NCBI RefSeq assembly: GCF_001039355.2
Contig: NW_019775594.1
Span: 3,086 to 67,085, forward strand
Reading direction: 5' to 3'
Length of the DNA: 64,000 bases
Origin: Lingula anatina
Lineage: Eukaryota; Brachiopoda; Lingulata; Lingulida; Lingulidae
Shown here: positions 24,430-36,253 of the stretch, piece after piece
How positions within the stretch are numbered: position 1 is the stretch's first letter
Layout of the letters: each line of letters starts with the position of its first letter
Translations under genes and position numbers: made by a program
The notes under the pieces: model-generated
Told to the model about the DNA's origin: nothing
Database searches by the model: none
The model's input: the letters and a program-made list of their open reading frames with translations, nothing else

Positions 24430-24951
24430 TTATTTACTTGTGACAGTAGCTGCATCCTCATAAATTCCCCTCTCAAAAGACAAAAAAAGTAAAACGGCTC
24501 CTTTTCAAAAAGACGGGACTGCTATAATAATTGGCTTTGTTTACCTAAGCAGAAAAAAGAAAAGAAAAAAAACTCGGAAATAGTGGGTGAGACCGTGGAT
24601 TCCAAGACGCTCCTTGTAAGGCGATTACAAACATTTGATGAAAGAATTTGGACCTGAAAATTTGAGCGTTTTCATTTCCTTCCGAAAATAAAACCAGCAA
24701 TGTTTTGTGAACTTTTGAAAAGACTACACCCTCACCTAACGAAATCAGTGCTGTAATGAAAACATAATTTTGCGTACGCTTTGATCTTTATTAATCTTAT
24801 AATACCCTTTAATATTTTCTTGTTCAATTACGTGGTCCCTTTGAGGTCGCAAGGCCTGTGCGGTAACGGTAACACTGAATAAAAAACCTCTTTGTGACTT
24901 GCAAATGTCACCGCGGTTGAGTAAAAAAATCGAACATTGCTTTTAGCTTCA

Positions 24952-25009
<58 letters not shown>

Positions 25010-25523
25010 GTATTGCGTAAGTTTGAAATACCAGGTATATGAAAGCCTTGGTAAATAGTATAAAAACTTGCCAACAAATGCAATTTATGTTTTCTTTTTC
25101 TAAAATATTGTAATTTATGATCTTAATATTTAGAAGGCATACATGACAAATTTTGAAATATGAAAAAAGTCTTTGGACAAATAGACCACCATCCTATGCC
25201 TATTTTATTTCAGTCACTTGCAGCCTTCCTGTGACATATTTTCGAATGCCTGCGATCGGCAAAAAACCTGTGGTCCCTTCGCTACTGGTTATAGTACCTA
25301 CTGACAACCATGAAGAGACCGATAGGCAACTTTTCGGATGCCGATATTTTTCATCTTTAGTCGCAATGGTTATCGATGCACAGAAAATGGCCTTCATATG
25401 TCAACGATCGCAGGCGACCTGTTAGCAACCTTATGCGACCACTTTAAAACCTATGGCAACCTCCTTGCGACTGAGGTTTCAAGGAGGTTGCCAAAAGGTT
25501 GCAAGCGCAATGTGACCCAGGCT
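24286..25523. mobile_element. Harbinger-like non-autonomous element, 1238 bp
   Basis: The ends are AGGATGGGTCACACTGCGCT and, on the other strand, AGCCTGGGTCACATTGCGCT. The match continues through TGCAACCTTTTGGCAAC, giving an inverted repeat of about 37 bp. TAA flanks both sides. (TA)n and (ATT)n tracts lie inside. A 90-codon frame near 25153 shows no transposase motif. The 3-bp target duplication suggests PIF/Harbinger. Confidence 0.82.
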
Positions 25524-25574
25524 TAACTCAACCCGTTATTTCAGACTGACCCTAACATGCGGGACGCCGTTGTA

Positions 25575-25801
25575 ACGACACTAGGAGTCCGTGTAACAGA
25601 AAATCCTCCCTCAAATGAGTTATAATGGTTAGGGTTAACCTGATCTAAGTGGGTCAAAATCGAGGACGAGGCTTACCTGTACAGATAAATGGGAAGCAAA
25701 CTCTCTGCCACGGGGGTCTGTCTGTCACGTTACACCGGAACCCACACCACCATATCATCTGTTTGGCTTTATTTCCTAGTTCCCAGTCACCCGCCATCAT
25801 T
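25575..25801 (+). repeat. Duplicated unit B, copy 2, left part
   Basis: This matches 12870-13050 and contains extra sequence around 25705-25760. It is cut by the Harbinger element and resumes at 28341. Confidence 0.82.
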
Positions 25802-25960
25802 AGAGAGCTTTCGCACCTGCACGTTTAGGCGAACGACTACATTTTGATATCCGTAACCGTAAAATGACCGACGTTTATTTTTTCGTAATTTTGCAGAAAG
25901 ACCCGGTTATACGGATAGTCGAATTGTACAGTAGGCTGATACATGTTACACATGCTGTAC

Positions 25961-26849
25961 AGGCATGGTCACAACCGGACGCACGAATTTCAGCATCGTA
26001 CGTCCCCTGCGATTTTTGGGTGTTGCGGAGGCCGGTGAGGTCTGCCTTGTGAGTCGCAAGGGCCACATGTGATGTCCTTTCAGGCAGGGACCCTAATTGC
26101 AAGGAGCGATGGTCGTGGAAATTGTACTCATTTTTTGAGTTTGTCTTGCTTCCTGTGTACGTGGCACACACTCACCACTTACGAAGGGAATGCAACGCGC
26201 GGCGAAAGTAGTGCCCTTTTGCGTCAGTTTTGCTTCACACTTGCCTCACACGTTTGTGATGACGTACTGACGGCGTACGTCAGTTTTGCTTCCTGTTCTC
26301 CTCTTCTTTTTTCTTCCTCCTCCCTTTTTTCTACTACGTAAGCTTTTTTCTCTTGCCTTTTGGAGTTTTGGAGGCACATTAGAAACTAAATTGAGCAAAA
26401 ATTTGAAAATTTTGAAAATTGTTGTACACGTTACATAGTCGATGTTCATTGTAAATACACGAGCGTTCGTCGTGAGCACGCCTTTTATACACCAGGCGTG
26501 GGGGTGACGCACGTGAGACGCATTCCCGGTGTGCTCTCGACTTTGTTCGTTAGTGCTGAGGGCGTGCGCCTTACTCAACACGCAAAGGGCACTTGCTCCT
26601 TCATTGCTTGCGACGTGTGTCTTGCACAACGCGCGTCTCTCCGTGCGAGGGGAGCAAGTTACGTTTGCGGCTTCGCACTTCGCAGGCTATTCGTAGAAAA
26701 TTTTGGACATGTCCAACATCCTCCGTACGTGCTTACGGGCTGTCTGCGAACTCGAAATTGCGTAAGAAGGCATTGAGTGAGATTCTGCGCAAAATTTGAA
26801 CGCCGCAAACAGCCCGTAAGAGCCCGTACGGTCGGTTGTGACCGAGGCT
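25961..26849. mobile_element. Possible nested MITE inside the Harbinger element
   Basis: AGGCATGGTCACAACCGGAC on the left and, on the other strand, AGCCTCGGTCACAACCGACC on the right form an inverted repeat, with TAC and TAT outside. Its base composition is much richer in CG than its host, with many GTACG and CGTACG words. Both outer ends resemble the other TAA-type MITEs in this window. Confidence 0.5.
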
Positions 26850-26884
26850 TATGCAGAGACGTCATTGGACAGGTTAGGTAATTT

Positions 26885-27181
26885 TGGAATGGTCTTCCAT
26901 ACGCAATTTATGGAGATCCGGCTTATCCCGTTAGAAGGTATTTGTTGAGTCCCTTCAGAGGAGCAAATTTGAGTGCTGAAGACGAAGAATTCAACAGGAG
27001 AATGTCCTCTGTGCGGGAATGCGTCGAGTGGGAGTTCGGAAACTTATTGTTACACTTTGCCTTCCTGCATGGACTTTCGAAAGAATTAAAAAGTTCTGTT
27101 GTCTCCTGTAGCCAAGTACTACTTAGTAGGTGGTCTTCTGGTCAACTGCCATACCTGTGTGTATGTCAATCAGATGAGTAG
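26885..27181 (+). pseudogene. Harbinger DDE transposase, C-terminal fragment
   Basis: The frame reads YAIYGDPAYPVRRYLLSPFRG, then EFNRRMSSVRECVEWEFGN. The Asp of YGDPAY and the Glu of VEWEFG are the conserved second Asp and Glu of the DDE_Tnp_4 family. After KELK near 27093 the family sequence continues in another frame (LLSPVAKYYLVGGLLVNC), so there is one frameshift. The N-terminal part is missing, perhaps displaced by the nested insertion. Confidence 0.85.
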
Positions 27182-27393
27182 GTACTTTTAACTAGATCCT
27201 CCCACCTTGAAGGACTATTTAGCATGAACTGTACACGTGTACATTGTGCGTATGAGAAAGTTTAAGAGTAAAATGTAAAATTCATACCGCAAGCAAACAT
27301 TTATTTAAATGAAATCTTGAATAAAAAACTAATGTTTTAACAAAGATTCAGCCCATGTGTATCTTGCAGGCAGCAAGAGCCTAGTATGTCAAT

Positions 27394-27586
27394 TCAGTTT
27401 TTCTTTTTAACCAAAGACAAGCATATCCATCATTTGCTTGTCTCTCAATTTGAGCTTCTCGCTCTTTCTTTACTAATTCAAAGCGTTCTTTCTCGAAGGC
27501 CAACTTGTCTTTCGGGTAACTGACGTAATCTGCTGGTGAATCAGTACGGCGCTTCTTAGTTGGCGGCAGGTTGTCGCAATTTTCAG
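27394..27586 (-). pseudogene. Harbinger accessory (Myb/SANT-like) protein, last exon
   Basis: On the minus strand an acceptor (TTTTTTCAG) precedes 64 open codons ending in TGA at 27396-27394. The peptide holds KKRRTDSPADYV and then a charged helix (EKERFELVKKEREAQIERQ), the usual C-terminal coiled coil of the second Harbinger protein. That protein normally helps the transposase enter the nucleus and bind DNA. The N-terminal Myb-like part was not found. Confidence 0.6.
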
Positions 27587-28340
27587 CTGAAAAAATAAGC
27601 GTGTCACCAATGAATGCAGCGTCAGTTTTTGTTACTGATATAATAAATATTAATCAATATTTACTATTAAAGACAATTTCATGTAAAGAAAGATGTGCTG
27701 CCCCTACTTTTATTTATAATTCATTTGTTCAAATACACAAAACAGGACGCCATGTGACTTTCGAAACAAGGCTTCATAAAATTTGCATTAAAAGTCAAGG
27801 AGACATGTCCTGTCAACTAAAGGAGAAAATCGAGCTACTAGTAGTATCTTACTTAACGGCACTTAGCTTACGGATATCCTGCTTGTTATGCGTCAAGTGC
27901 AGACGGCTAGTCTACAGACCACTTATAAAGGCATGTGTACTCGTAACAACTGCTCACAAAATGATGACCTAACAGTCTTAAAATACAATCAGTCACGCGT
28001 GCGGAAGGCCAGTTCTGACTGCCTTGTGGTCAGTGGAAAATGCCTTTTTACGGCTATAACCTATATTTCAATAGTAACATAAAACATAGACACAAATAAC
28101 AGAGACAACATGTTTCACATATATTGCAAAAATAAAATGCCCAATAAGATTTTAGCATAGACATTATCAATTTTGTTTTCATAATATTATGCTGATTTGT
28201 CAAACCGTTTTTCATTGACGGGTAGCAATCTAGCTGCGGATAATGTTCTCTCTAACCGTATGTATACACGTCACTAGACAGCAAAATATGATGACCTAAA
28301 CGTAGTCGTTCACCTAAACGTACAAGTGCGAAAGCTCTCT

Positions 28341-29460
28341 ATTGTTGGCAACTCCCATACTACTAGTTGCCTCACAGTTTCAGAATTGAATAACTGCATT
28401 TTTTTTTTTTTTTTTTTTTGCTCTAAGCAGACAATGTATTATAGTAAAGAGATTTATCACATAAAAAGGACTATAAGCAGTGAATGCTATATTATATACA
28501 GAAATGCAATACAACTACAAAGATAGCAAATAAATAAATAAATAAATAGATAAATAAATGCATCGGGGTTGTATTGTATTAACATTGTTAACATGTACAT
28601 GTACCGGTAGGTGCGATATTCAACAAACGGGGTACAGGCCTTAGGGTATAATGAATAGAGCTCAGTGACAGGAAATGGGACCAGGACGCAACCAACCATA
28701 GGTATAAAATAAACTCTTAAACAACGCTGTAATGGATTAACATGATTTACAAGTACGTACAATATACCGTTATATGGCAAGCGAATGGCTCACTAGGGAA
28801 CGATGGGTTGAGCGTGGGTAAATGGTGATCTGGTGATCTAGCAGCAGTTTCTCGATAAATAAAATAAAATAAATAAATAAATAAATAAATAATTAAATTC
28901 ATGAATACATAAATAAAGTCAGTTACTTTGGCGTAGTTGCTTAGGTTGATTAGGTTGTAACACTGTTTCTGATAGGGTAAAATGTGACCATGCAATCTTG
29001 GAAATAAGGTCCTTATCCTGGAAACGTTTTTATTATTTGTGAAACCGGGTCCTGATCACACAATTATTCTTCACATTCAGACATACATGACACACTGCGG
29101 GGGTTAACACCAAATCTCTTATAATGGTCGGTAAATATATCCCATTTCTTTTTTGTCTGGCTTTAGGGCAAACAAACGATCTGATTCTGGCGCGACGTTT
29201 TCCACTAAATTAGTTGTGTTTCTGCAACAGCAATTTTTGAACAACTGGAATCCGCTTGTGGCATCGGAACTCATCGTCTACATATAACGGGCAGTTTTCT
29301 TTTGGCGTATTTCCTGGCTGCCATCTAATGTTTGTAACTGTCAGAGCTTGTGAAGCGACACCGACGCCAAAGAAGGTAAAAAGGCAAACTGCTGGATGTG
29401 CAGCATATCCCAAGAAACAAAACTCCCAACTACAAAACAAAATAAAACAAATCAAGAAGA
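28341..29460 (+). repeat. Duplicated unit B, copy 2, right part
   Basis: This matches 13050-13777 and 15159-15490. Because it is uninterrupted near 29060, it gives the empty site for Tc1 element 2. TTTA/AAAT-type microsatellites at 28526-28560 and 28860-28892 are specific to this copy. Confidence 0.85.
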
Positions 29461-29785
29461 AGAATAAGAATCACTGTCACGAAAGGGTGTCTTCACCATT
29501 CTACTGTTAATGTAGTTGTCCCATTCCTCATGTAAAAAACAAAATATGTATATATATATATATATGGCCCTAGATGATATGCACCTCAGAAAGGTCTAAA
29601 GACCATTGTTGGCTGGACAAAGTAGTCTACAACACATACAGCATCTGCAAAACTAAAAACCTAGTTGGTTATATGTTTATATGAATTCACTATAGACCTA
29701 AACTAGTTTCTTCTGATGTTACAGGTACATTTATCTTATATCTCTTAGAATGGACCTATGCATATAAACAACGGTTCATACCTAC

Positions 29786-30121
29786 CCAGAATGGGTCACT
29801 TTCCAGGCTGTACTTGTACCAGGAAAAAATTGGAAACTGAATAAATGTTAGCAAATTAGCGACGGAAACTTGAATTCCAAACGCCTTCCCCGTGTGTTCC
29901 TTCGGAAACCTAAAGTAAATAAAACGTTGTGTTGGAAGAAAATCTGTCCGGCGATTAACTATATCATTTCCGCATGATGCTTTGTTACTTCTATCTTGAC
30001 ACAAGATACCTTAAACTATCTTTAGATCTGAATGACTACATCAACTCACAAAATTGGGAACAAAATTACATTCATAAATTATGATCATTGAAATCACTGA
30101 CCAATTTGTATTTTTCTTTGC

Positions 30122-30212
<91 letters not shown>

Positions 30213-33200
30213 CAAATAAACAAATAAATAAATAAGGAGACTATTATGCAGATGCATAAAAACAACAGGCAGAGAAAGTAAACTAAGTATATATTATTGC
30301 CGATTTACTTACGCGATAACTAAGAATGCCAAATGCACGGCGAAACTTCCGCTTTTCAACAGAGAGTGGAACAAAATGGCCACAAACTGCATCTCGATAA
30401 TGGGTACGATGCACGCAATGGATACCACGAATCCTGCGAAAGCTGTCAGGGCAAATGGAACCATGAAGCGTTGCTCTTTGTCTAAAATATAAAGTTTATA
30501 TTGATATCTGTACTGCACGGGTGAAACACACTCGTTTGAGATCTGTTGATGGATAATCATACTCGTTTGAGATCTAATTTTCGGTATCTTGTGATCACAG
30601 TCTGTGCCCTGGATACCCCGCGGAGTAATTACTGGCAGCGCCGAGTATTAATTTCAGCTTTGGAAGTAACTGGCTCGCGCTGCCAGTAATTACGCTTTGG
30701 GGTATTCAGGGCATAGCTACAGGTAGTGCCTCTGTAAATTCTCTGCCACAATGGCTATTTGCACGGGCCATTGTTAGTATGCCATCAGAAGCTCAATTTC
30801 CCAAGCATAAACGCTGAGAAGTTGGAAGGCCAAATAATTTAACCCAAATGTTTACGTATCCCCCCCACAACCACAGGATGATCAAAATCGTTATTTTTTA
30901 AAAGTACAAAAATATTTTTATTGCAATACAGTTAAACTAGAAATGTCATCCAATACTGACAGATGCCTTTGTCTTAGAATTGCCAAATTGTAATAACTGT
31001 AGACATTTGTATCTCGAATGGCGGGTGTTCCCTTACCTCTTTGGGGTAGTATATTTTGCATGGACGTTTATGACTGGTGGTATTTGCATTTAAAGTTTGT
31101 TCCTATTGAAGAACTCCCATACTTACTTTACTCGCTTACATTATGAAAAACACATTTTCACATTCTAGTTAATATATTATTTTGCTTTTAATCAAAAATG
31201 CAAAAATATTCTAAACAAAGAAAACCATTTCACTCACAGATCGGTCAATAGCATCATCATGTTTATTACCTTCTTTGGTCGCCCCGGCTATCAGTTTGTC
31301 CAGAATCAAGCCAGTCAGCAAGGCCCAGAACAGAGCACCAACTTGGAACCAGGAAAACACGTCGGTATATGTACTTACTGTAACATAATAAGGGCATAAT
31401 AAGATGACCAGATATTAAAAATAGAACATATAAAATATATTAATTAATAAATGGTTCGTGAGAGTGGGCGAAATTCGTGATCCAAGCTCAGTGTTACAGG
31501 AGTTTTTTTTAAGTGATATACACGTAAATCAATTACCTGTGCTTTTGACATTGTTCCCGTAGTAACTGATGATCGCATAAAAACTACCTTGGAAGGTTAC
31601 AATCAGAGTTGTCTGGCAACACAGCCACAGCATCGACATCCAAAAGGTGGGTTTTTTTAGAACCAGCAGTGAGCCTTGAAGTGAGCTTATGTAAGTCCCT
31701 TTGTCTGTTTCTTTGCTTTCAGAGTTCTCTACGTCGGGGACCATGTTCGCACTTCCGTCAGTACGGGGTTCCGAGGAATTGACCTTGTTTTTGTGCTGAT
31801 GCCAAGCGTCAGTAGCGACATTAAGGTCGGATTCCGTCTTTAGTCGCATATTTGCGTTATATGAAGTGGTTGCTGCGGTTGCAAAGTCTTCTCCAATTAT
31901 TTGAATTTCGTTTACCTCGTCGTCCGATTCAAATTCATCAACACTATCTGGCTTGGCCTTGCAGTCGACAGTTGTACTACTCTTACCGCACGATGGAGGC
32001 GATTCCTTGGTACTGTTGAACATTTTACGTATCTTTAAACAACAGGCTATGTCAATGTTGTTCCCGTCGTCATCCTGTCTAGGTGGAAGGATGATTGTGT
32101 TGGCAGTAGACATAAGGAGTATGATACCGGTAAAAGTGAACATGCACGTCTTGTACGACACTCCAGCCTGGTACGCCAACTACAAAATGTTGTAGCATAG
32201 TTACATACATCCATTGGTGAAATCTATGGTATTATTTCAGTTACGTCTTTTTTACCTTTTACGAAATAATCAGAATAATCACATTTTGGAAAAGATAAAA
32301 ACGATTGCCATATGTCGGTGAGGTGCGTTATTTATTTATTTTTTTTATTCTTACGACTGGCCATTTTGGGCACGCATGGTCATCTTAATAAATATCTTAA
32401 GCAGATCATCCTACATTTAACAGAGGGTTTTCTTCATCACCGTGTCAGTTTATAAAGTTGTTATCATAATTGCCTTCCATCGAAATTACATTTGCACAGG
32501 CATTCTTCACTAGCAATAATAACTCTTCCTTTGAGATTCAAAATTCCGCAAGAAATACTTTGTAAACAACGTATGGGAATATATTCTATTGTATTTTATC
32601 ACTAAAACAGCCGTTATTGTAGTAAAACTAAAATATATGCTTGTCAATAGGGCCTTCGATGCCTTTCTTCCCGGTCGTTAAGGCATCCGTTGCCAATGAC
32701 GTTTGGGTGTCACGCAGATTCTCGCGTTCATTCGAGACCAAAATAACATCTGGCGCCAAACGCCTGATGCAATACGCATACGTAAATTGCGAGTTTCTGT
32801 ACTGTGCGTCGGATAACGATTAGAATTGCACACATTGTAGATATAAATGCATTTTGAGCAATAAGACGAATATATCTTATGAATCTTATATTATTGTTAT
32901 ATAGTGTTATTGTTGTCTGCTTTTCCCGCGGTTTTAAGTAGGTCACCAGAAACTATCGCTTAAGATATTTTAACAAGAAAAAAAAAACCTTTAGGAAAAA
33001 ACCCTGGACTAACTTTGATTACAGGAATGGGGTCGTTGACCATTGGTAAGTACGGGGAAATTGCCGTTTACTCCAGGAAATACAATTTTTGGCCAAAACG
33101 AAGAGTTTCTATGACTTTAATGCTTTAAAATATTTGAATATACAGATACAACATATTTTGGTGTATGTTTGCGTATTTGTGAATGTCCTTTTGTGTCTGC

Positions 33201-33405
33201 CGAGTGATATAGGGGTTCCTAACCTTCAACAAGATAGGTACAAAACCACTTATGCCCATAGCACCGGAAACCAAACAGGTGAGTGTTGCCTTTAGCTTAG
33301 GAAATAGCGTGGCCACTTGGACGTCAGTTACAGCCAACTGCACCCCTCCCAGTAGGTGAAATACCGCCCCAGGGAATAGCAGCCACTCTGTTCCTGTACA
33401 AAAAA

Positions 33406-33440
<35 letters not shown>

Positions 33441-34451
33441 AAAAGCTATTTATTAATTAAAAATTGCAAATTGTAATTATTTTAATAATTAAAATTCCAT
33501 TTATTGAGTGTAATGCATATAAAGTGTTCTCCTTCACTGAACATGCCGATAACATTTACTTTTTGACACACTGTTGTTTACTGTTTTACAGTTGTGACTG
33601 TCTCGACGCCAAAATTTCAAAATTTATGGTAGTCTTAAATATTTTGGAACGCTGTGCGTGCGTGTACTTGTTTCATTCGAGTGACTTTCTTCTCGAAGAT
33701 TTAAGTTACGAGTTTATGTTTTTCGGAAAGTTTTTTTTTCTTTTTTTATTCATACCTAAATCTGCTAACGCCATCAAAAAGAACCCACCAGCACATAGAC
33801 ATCTAAAAGAAAAAAACCCAAAGATCAATCAAATGCTACTGTCATTTCCTTAGAATTAAATGTTCTCTCAAAAAAGCCGTCGTTCAACAAGTGTACATGT
33901 TTTAACATGGTTTCCAATGTATTCGTACAGAGGGAGGGAGAGAGAGAGAGAGAGCACAAGGCAGAGAAATACATCTTTCTCACATGAAAGTCAAGTTTAA
34001 CGCACAATGACACGCAATGACGATAATGAATTCACCTTGAACATTCTACTGAGTTGTAATGTGTTCATATTACCTATACTTACATGGATATGGTTCTCAC
34101 GAACACTGTCCCACAGTGATCAAAAATATACCCCAGCATTGAGAGAGCCGCTAAACCGACAAATGCCACCGTGTAGACTAAGTTTAACATCCCTTCCTGC
34201 TCAGTGCAATTTTGAACGCGGCCATCTTCGGCATTTTCGTGAGTGCAATTACCAAAACCAGTACAGGCAAGTTCTACAATGTCACTGCTAGCATTCCCTC
34301 TAGAGTCAAAACGACATAGGGAATAGTAAAAGTGTTCCTCTATGAATATGTACACATACGCTGGCCATCCGAATAACGTTGCAGAGTAGACAGCAGCTTC
34401 TAAGATTCCCAAGACGGCGCAGAATAGCTTCCAACACGTTGTATTTTCCAT
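29786..34451 (-). CDS. slc43a3-like: SLC43A3-like solute carrier (final exon not found)
   Basis: Exons in order on the minus strand are 34451-34084, 33802-33756, 33393-33224, 32179-31537, 31377-31270, 30481-30313 and 29909-29786, all with matching phases. The 543 residues seen follow SLC43A3 (equilibrative nucleobase transporter type, a plasma-membrane major facilitator). They open with TM1 (WKLFCAVLGILEAAVYSATL) and an N-glycosylated Cys-containing loop, then EGMLNLVYTVAFVGLAAL. A long acidic cytoplasmic loop lies within exon 4. VSTYTDVFSWFQVGALFWAL and FPKEHTGKAFGIQ then SLESDPFW come near the end. The start is ATG 34451, since the upstream TTG is not a plausible start. TM12 should follow DPFW, but reading on gives only nine codons before a stop, so a last exon is probably elsewhere or lost. 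Substrate cannot be told from sequence. Confidence 0.88.
30122..30211. repeat. Poly-A plus (TA)n tract in an intron
   Basis: About 33 A bases run directly into about 28 TA units in the intron between the last two SLC43A3-like exons seen. Confidence 0.95.
30605..30713. repeat. 109-bp foldback element in an intron
   Basis: Arms of 37 bases (TGCCCTGGATACCCCGCGGA onward, and the complement of GGGGTATTCAGGGCA) pair with few differences around a 35-base spacer. It is probably a small MITE. Confidence 0.8.
32760..33125 (+). repeat. Interspersed repeat shared with 11611-12005
   Basis: Lying in the intron between SLC43A3-like exons 3 and 4, it matches 11611-12005 from the GTGCGTCGGATA region to the AAAACGAAGAG region. 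Its palindrome is decayed here. Confidence 0.7.
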
Positions 34452-34679
34452 GTTGTCCAACACACGATAATAAATATGCTAACCCGGAATGCGAGCACCA
34501 TCTAGGGACCTCTAAAATAGTAAAGGTAAATCAAAAAGATGTAACAGCCAAACTATTAGCGCACCCTGCCTCTGAGAGTAGTATGTGCCCGGAATATGTA
34601 AAGTTATATTGACTTAATCGAGTGTGCACAAATATCACTAGACTTTTATTCTTGCTTGTCATCAGCAAGCTTTGCTGTG

Positions 34680-34725
34680 GTTATTATTATTATCATTATT
34701 ATCATTATTATTATTATTATTATTT

Positions 34726-34766
<41 letters not shown>
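34680..34766. repeat. (ATT)n / (AAT)n microsatellite pair
   Basis: An ATT run turns into an AAT run, giving an inverted arrangement just upstream of the SLC43A3-like start. Confidence 0.9.
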
Positions 34767-34767
<1 letters not shown>

Positions 34768-34899
34768 TAGTTGACTTTGAAATATTAATAAAGGGTATTA
34801 TATGATTCCGTTTACTTAATTGGAAAATTTGGTTGAAAAACTGGGTGTGCAGATCGAATATTCTCCAAGCACCTCCGTGATTTGCTACACCAGGGTATC

Positions 34900-34901
<2 letters not shown>

Positions 34902-34935
<34 letters not shown>
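34902..34935. repeat. (GA)n microsatellite
   Basis: About 16 GA units. A second run of similar length lies at 35454-35487. Confidence 0.95.
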
Positions 34936-34938
<3 letters not shown>

Positions 34939-35449
34939 TCTGTCATTCACATATCTATTTAATGAAAGTGCCTACCATCTGTAACTGTGTATAATGCGTT
35001 GCGTTGACCACAAAATATTAATTGATATTTTTCACATTAATATTTTTCTCAATATTATAAATATTTCCGTTCCCAACAATAATACGATCTATAAGATTAT
35101 AACGTAGTGCAGCAAGTAGCAAGGCGTGCTCCAGTATTCATTCTAAGTGTGCATCAACATTTAGAAACTTAATAGTTCAAAATGGGTTCTGGGTCGTCAT
35201 TTTAGGTAAGTTATGCGATATATGAGCCTGAACCTTCTGTCATTTGATGATGATACATTAGTAAGGGAAAGAGTGAATTTAACATGCCATTAATTTGCTC
35301 TGAAAATTAACGAGAAATGTAACGACCTTGTTGTCTCTTGCTTACATATACCTTTGCTAGGTCATTCCGTTAACTTCAGTATACCTTAAAAAGCTTTTCT
35401 CATGTTCTCACGCCTTGCTCACAAGAACAAATTGTTCATGATAATTCAC

Positions 35450-35490
<41 letters not shown>

Positions 35491-35705
35491 GTTAGATGAA
35501 GTGAAACAATCAATTTTCGATTAGCAAATTGAGCCCATGAATCGACCCCACCCCCTCACTGACACGCGTTCAGTTTTACGAGAACAGTTCTAAAAGAACG
35601 AAAAGAGCGTCCATACTAAAGTCTCAAGCGTGACAGAATTACTATTCAATGTCCATTCTTGTCTGCACATTAGCAAAGCTTCGGGAATTTTACAAGTTTG
35701 CTTAT

Positions 35706-35926
35706 ACCCCCTTTACACTGGACGGCGTCCTTTCTGCGTCCTTTCTGCGACCATGAAATTTGGCATCGCTGTGGTCTTAACAAGGAAGCACGAGCATTAA
35801 TTTTGTATCAGAATGAATGCTCAATGATCAGCCAGTTGTCGGCACGTAAAATATTATAATTTTTTAACTCTTAAATGGGGCCGTACTGTTGGACGCAGAA
35901 AGGACGCCGTCCAGTGTAAAGGGGCC
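35706..35926. mobile_element. MITE family 2, complete copy
   Basis: The ends CCCCCTTTACACTGGACGGC and GACGCCGTCCAGTGTAAAGG are perfect inverted repeats. The sub-ends (GTCCTTTCTGCGTCC against GGACGCAGAAAGGAC) extend the match. Other full copies lie at 36021, 49218 and 63780. It has no coding capacity. Confidence 0.93.
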
Positions 35927-35936
35927 CTTAACACAG

Positions 35937-36020
35937 TTGCCTGCTCGACTGAACAAGACTGCAATAACAAGCCATTTTGCTACATTGGCTTGAATGGTTT
36001 CGGATTGGAGACGACTTTTA
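35937..36020 (+). pseudogene. Stray folate-receptor-like exon 3, truncated
   Basis: After an acceptor (AACACAG) the frame reads ACSTEQDCNNKPFC and GLNGFGLETT, clearly related to the copy 2 exon at 22041 (CTTDQDC, GLSGFGLDTS). The sequence at 35625-35700 also resembles the intron before that exon. The 3' end is cut by the next MITE, so no donor remains. It is an isolated paralogous fragment about 14 kb away. Confidence 0.78.
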
Positions 36021-36237
36021 AACCCCTCCACACTAGACGGCGTCCTTTCTACGTCCTCTGTTCAACTATGTATCTGGTACTCCTGTGGTCGTAGCAAGGA
36101 GGCACAAGCACACCTCTGGTTGCAGAATGAATTATCAATTATCGGCCAGTTGTCGACCCGTTAAATATTTCTTTTTTACTGTCATGCGGGGCAGTCTTAC
36201 GGAACGCACAAAGGGCGCCGTCCAGTGTAATGGGGCC
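36021..36237. mobile_element. MITE family 2, second copy, inside an exon remnant
   Basis: This more diverged copy (CCCCTCCACACTAGACGGCG on the left, GGCGCCGTCCAGTGTAATGG on the right) interrupts the exon remnant. Its divergence suggests it is older than the copies at 35706 and 49218. Confidence 0.88.
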
Positions 36238-36253
36238 TTTATTGAATACATGA

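Larger units (their letters stand above)
25802..28340. mobile_element. PIF/Harbinger transposon, 2539 bp
   Basis: The ends AGAGAGCTTTCGCAC and GTGCGAAAGCTCTCT are inverted repeats that extend imperfectly over about 36 bp (CGTTTAGGCGAACGACTAC against GTAGTCGTTCACCTAAACG). ATT flanks both sides, and unit B copy 1 (near 13053) has the single-ATT empty site. Inside are remains of the two proteins typical of Harbinger elements: a DDE transposase on + and a Myb-like accessory protein on -. It is therefore a once-autonomous element. Confidence 0.93.
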
